Below, piece by piece: positions 52,157-52,217 of a stretch of DNA of 52,217 bases. The notes beneath the pieces are model-generated. The model did no database searches, was not told the origin of the DNA, and saw only the letters and a list, made by a program, of their open reading frames with translations. The position numbers and the translations under genes are program-made. How positions within the stretch are numbered: position 1 is the stretch's first letter; every line of letters starts with the position of its first letter. Source of the stretch: Desulfovibrionaceae bacterium (GTDB lineage: Bacteria; Desulfobacterota; Desulfovibrionia; Desulfovibrionales; Desulfovibrionaceae); assembly GCA_015709315.1 (NCBI GenBank), contig JACCQI010000001.1:1-52217 (forward strand), given 5' to 3'.

Positions 52157-52217
52157 GGGCGCGTAGCTCAGCTGGGAGAGCATCGGCCTTACAAGCCGAG
52201 GGTCACAGGTTCGAGCC
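52157..52217 (+). tRNA. tRNA-Val (anticodon UAC), cut by the window end
   Basis: Sixty-one bases from GGGCGCG (acceptor arm 5' half) through the D-arm GCTC-AGCTGGGA-GAGC, anticodon stem TCGGC/GCCGA with loop CTTACAA (anticodon TAC), and the T-arm start ACAGGTTCGAGCC. The 3' acceptor half lies past the window. Confidence 0.95.

Overview
The window looks like a high-GC chromosome segment of a sulfate-reducing member of the Desulfovibrionales, most like Desulfovibrio or Pseudodesulfovibrio. The diagnostic locus is dsrA-dsrB-dsrD followed by a cobyrinate/siroheme amidase gene. The many TRAP, Liv-type ABC and multiheme cytochrome genes fit the same group. No prophage, integrase, CRISPR array or complete insertion sequence was seen. 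The left edge is a phnI copy that departs from its family after about 49 codons, and the right edge lies inside a tRNA-Val gene. Both are repeat-like positions, so this may be a whole draft contig (inference).

Layout: 1-3643 is a divergent phosphonate (C-P lyase) cluster, phnI(broken)-phnH-phnG on the minus strand and phnF, a 2H-phosphoesterase (DUF1045) and phnN on the plus strand, with a PhnF-type operator between them. 3752-6619 holds perR and katG, each behind a near-identical 25-nt palindrome, a self-contained peroxide regulon. 6716-10393 (minus) encodes a cytochrome bd-superfamily pair: a membrane subunit, and a CydA-like protein fused to an octaheme cytochrome c. 10554-12907 (minus) has a PEP-CTERM-like secreted protein, a receiver lacking its phosphoacceptor Asp, a small unknown gene and a Cys-cluster protein. 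13091-17674 is the dissimilatory sulfite reductase operon. 17754-21748 holds a sugar aminotransferase, a small membrane protein, a cyclophilin, a class V aminotransferase and an unknown protein.

21899-26648 (minus) is livJ-(attenuator)-livHMGF, then an acyl-CoA ligase. 29073-32035 has a winged-helix/Rossmann fusion regulator with neuB, then cheV. 32032-36512 (minus) holds a Fur-boxed DUF2325 gene, a secreted beta-helix protein, a TPR-like protein and groES-groEL, in which GroES is short in its roof loop and GroEL lacks a GGM tail. 36737-40763 has otsA-like trehalose phosphate synthase, a 57-residue membrane protein on the opposite strand, trmO, a zinc-ribbon protein and a DUF697 membrane protein. 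40760-50499 is a long minus-strand run: an FG-GAP lipoprotein-like gene, TRAP dctP-dctQ-dctM, ydbH-ynbE-ydbL, a pseudouridine synthase, a BON lipoprotein and an NlpC/P60 lipoprotein. 50702-51985 is an RsmB/RsmF-type rRNA methyltransferase, followed by tRNA-Val(UAC) behind tandem promoters.

How the genes work together: oxygen and peroxide defence (PerR, KatG, possibly the bd-like cytochrome) sits next to the oxygen-sensitive sulfite reduction core. The amidase gene downstream of dsrD fits the amidated siroheme known from Desulfovibrio sulfite reductases. Several operons carry an intercistronic hairpin just after the gene whose product is needed in excess (livJ, dctP, dsrAB).
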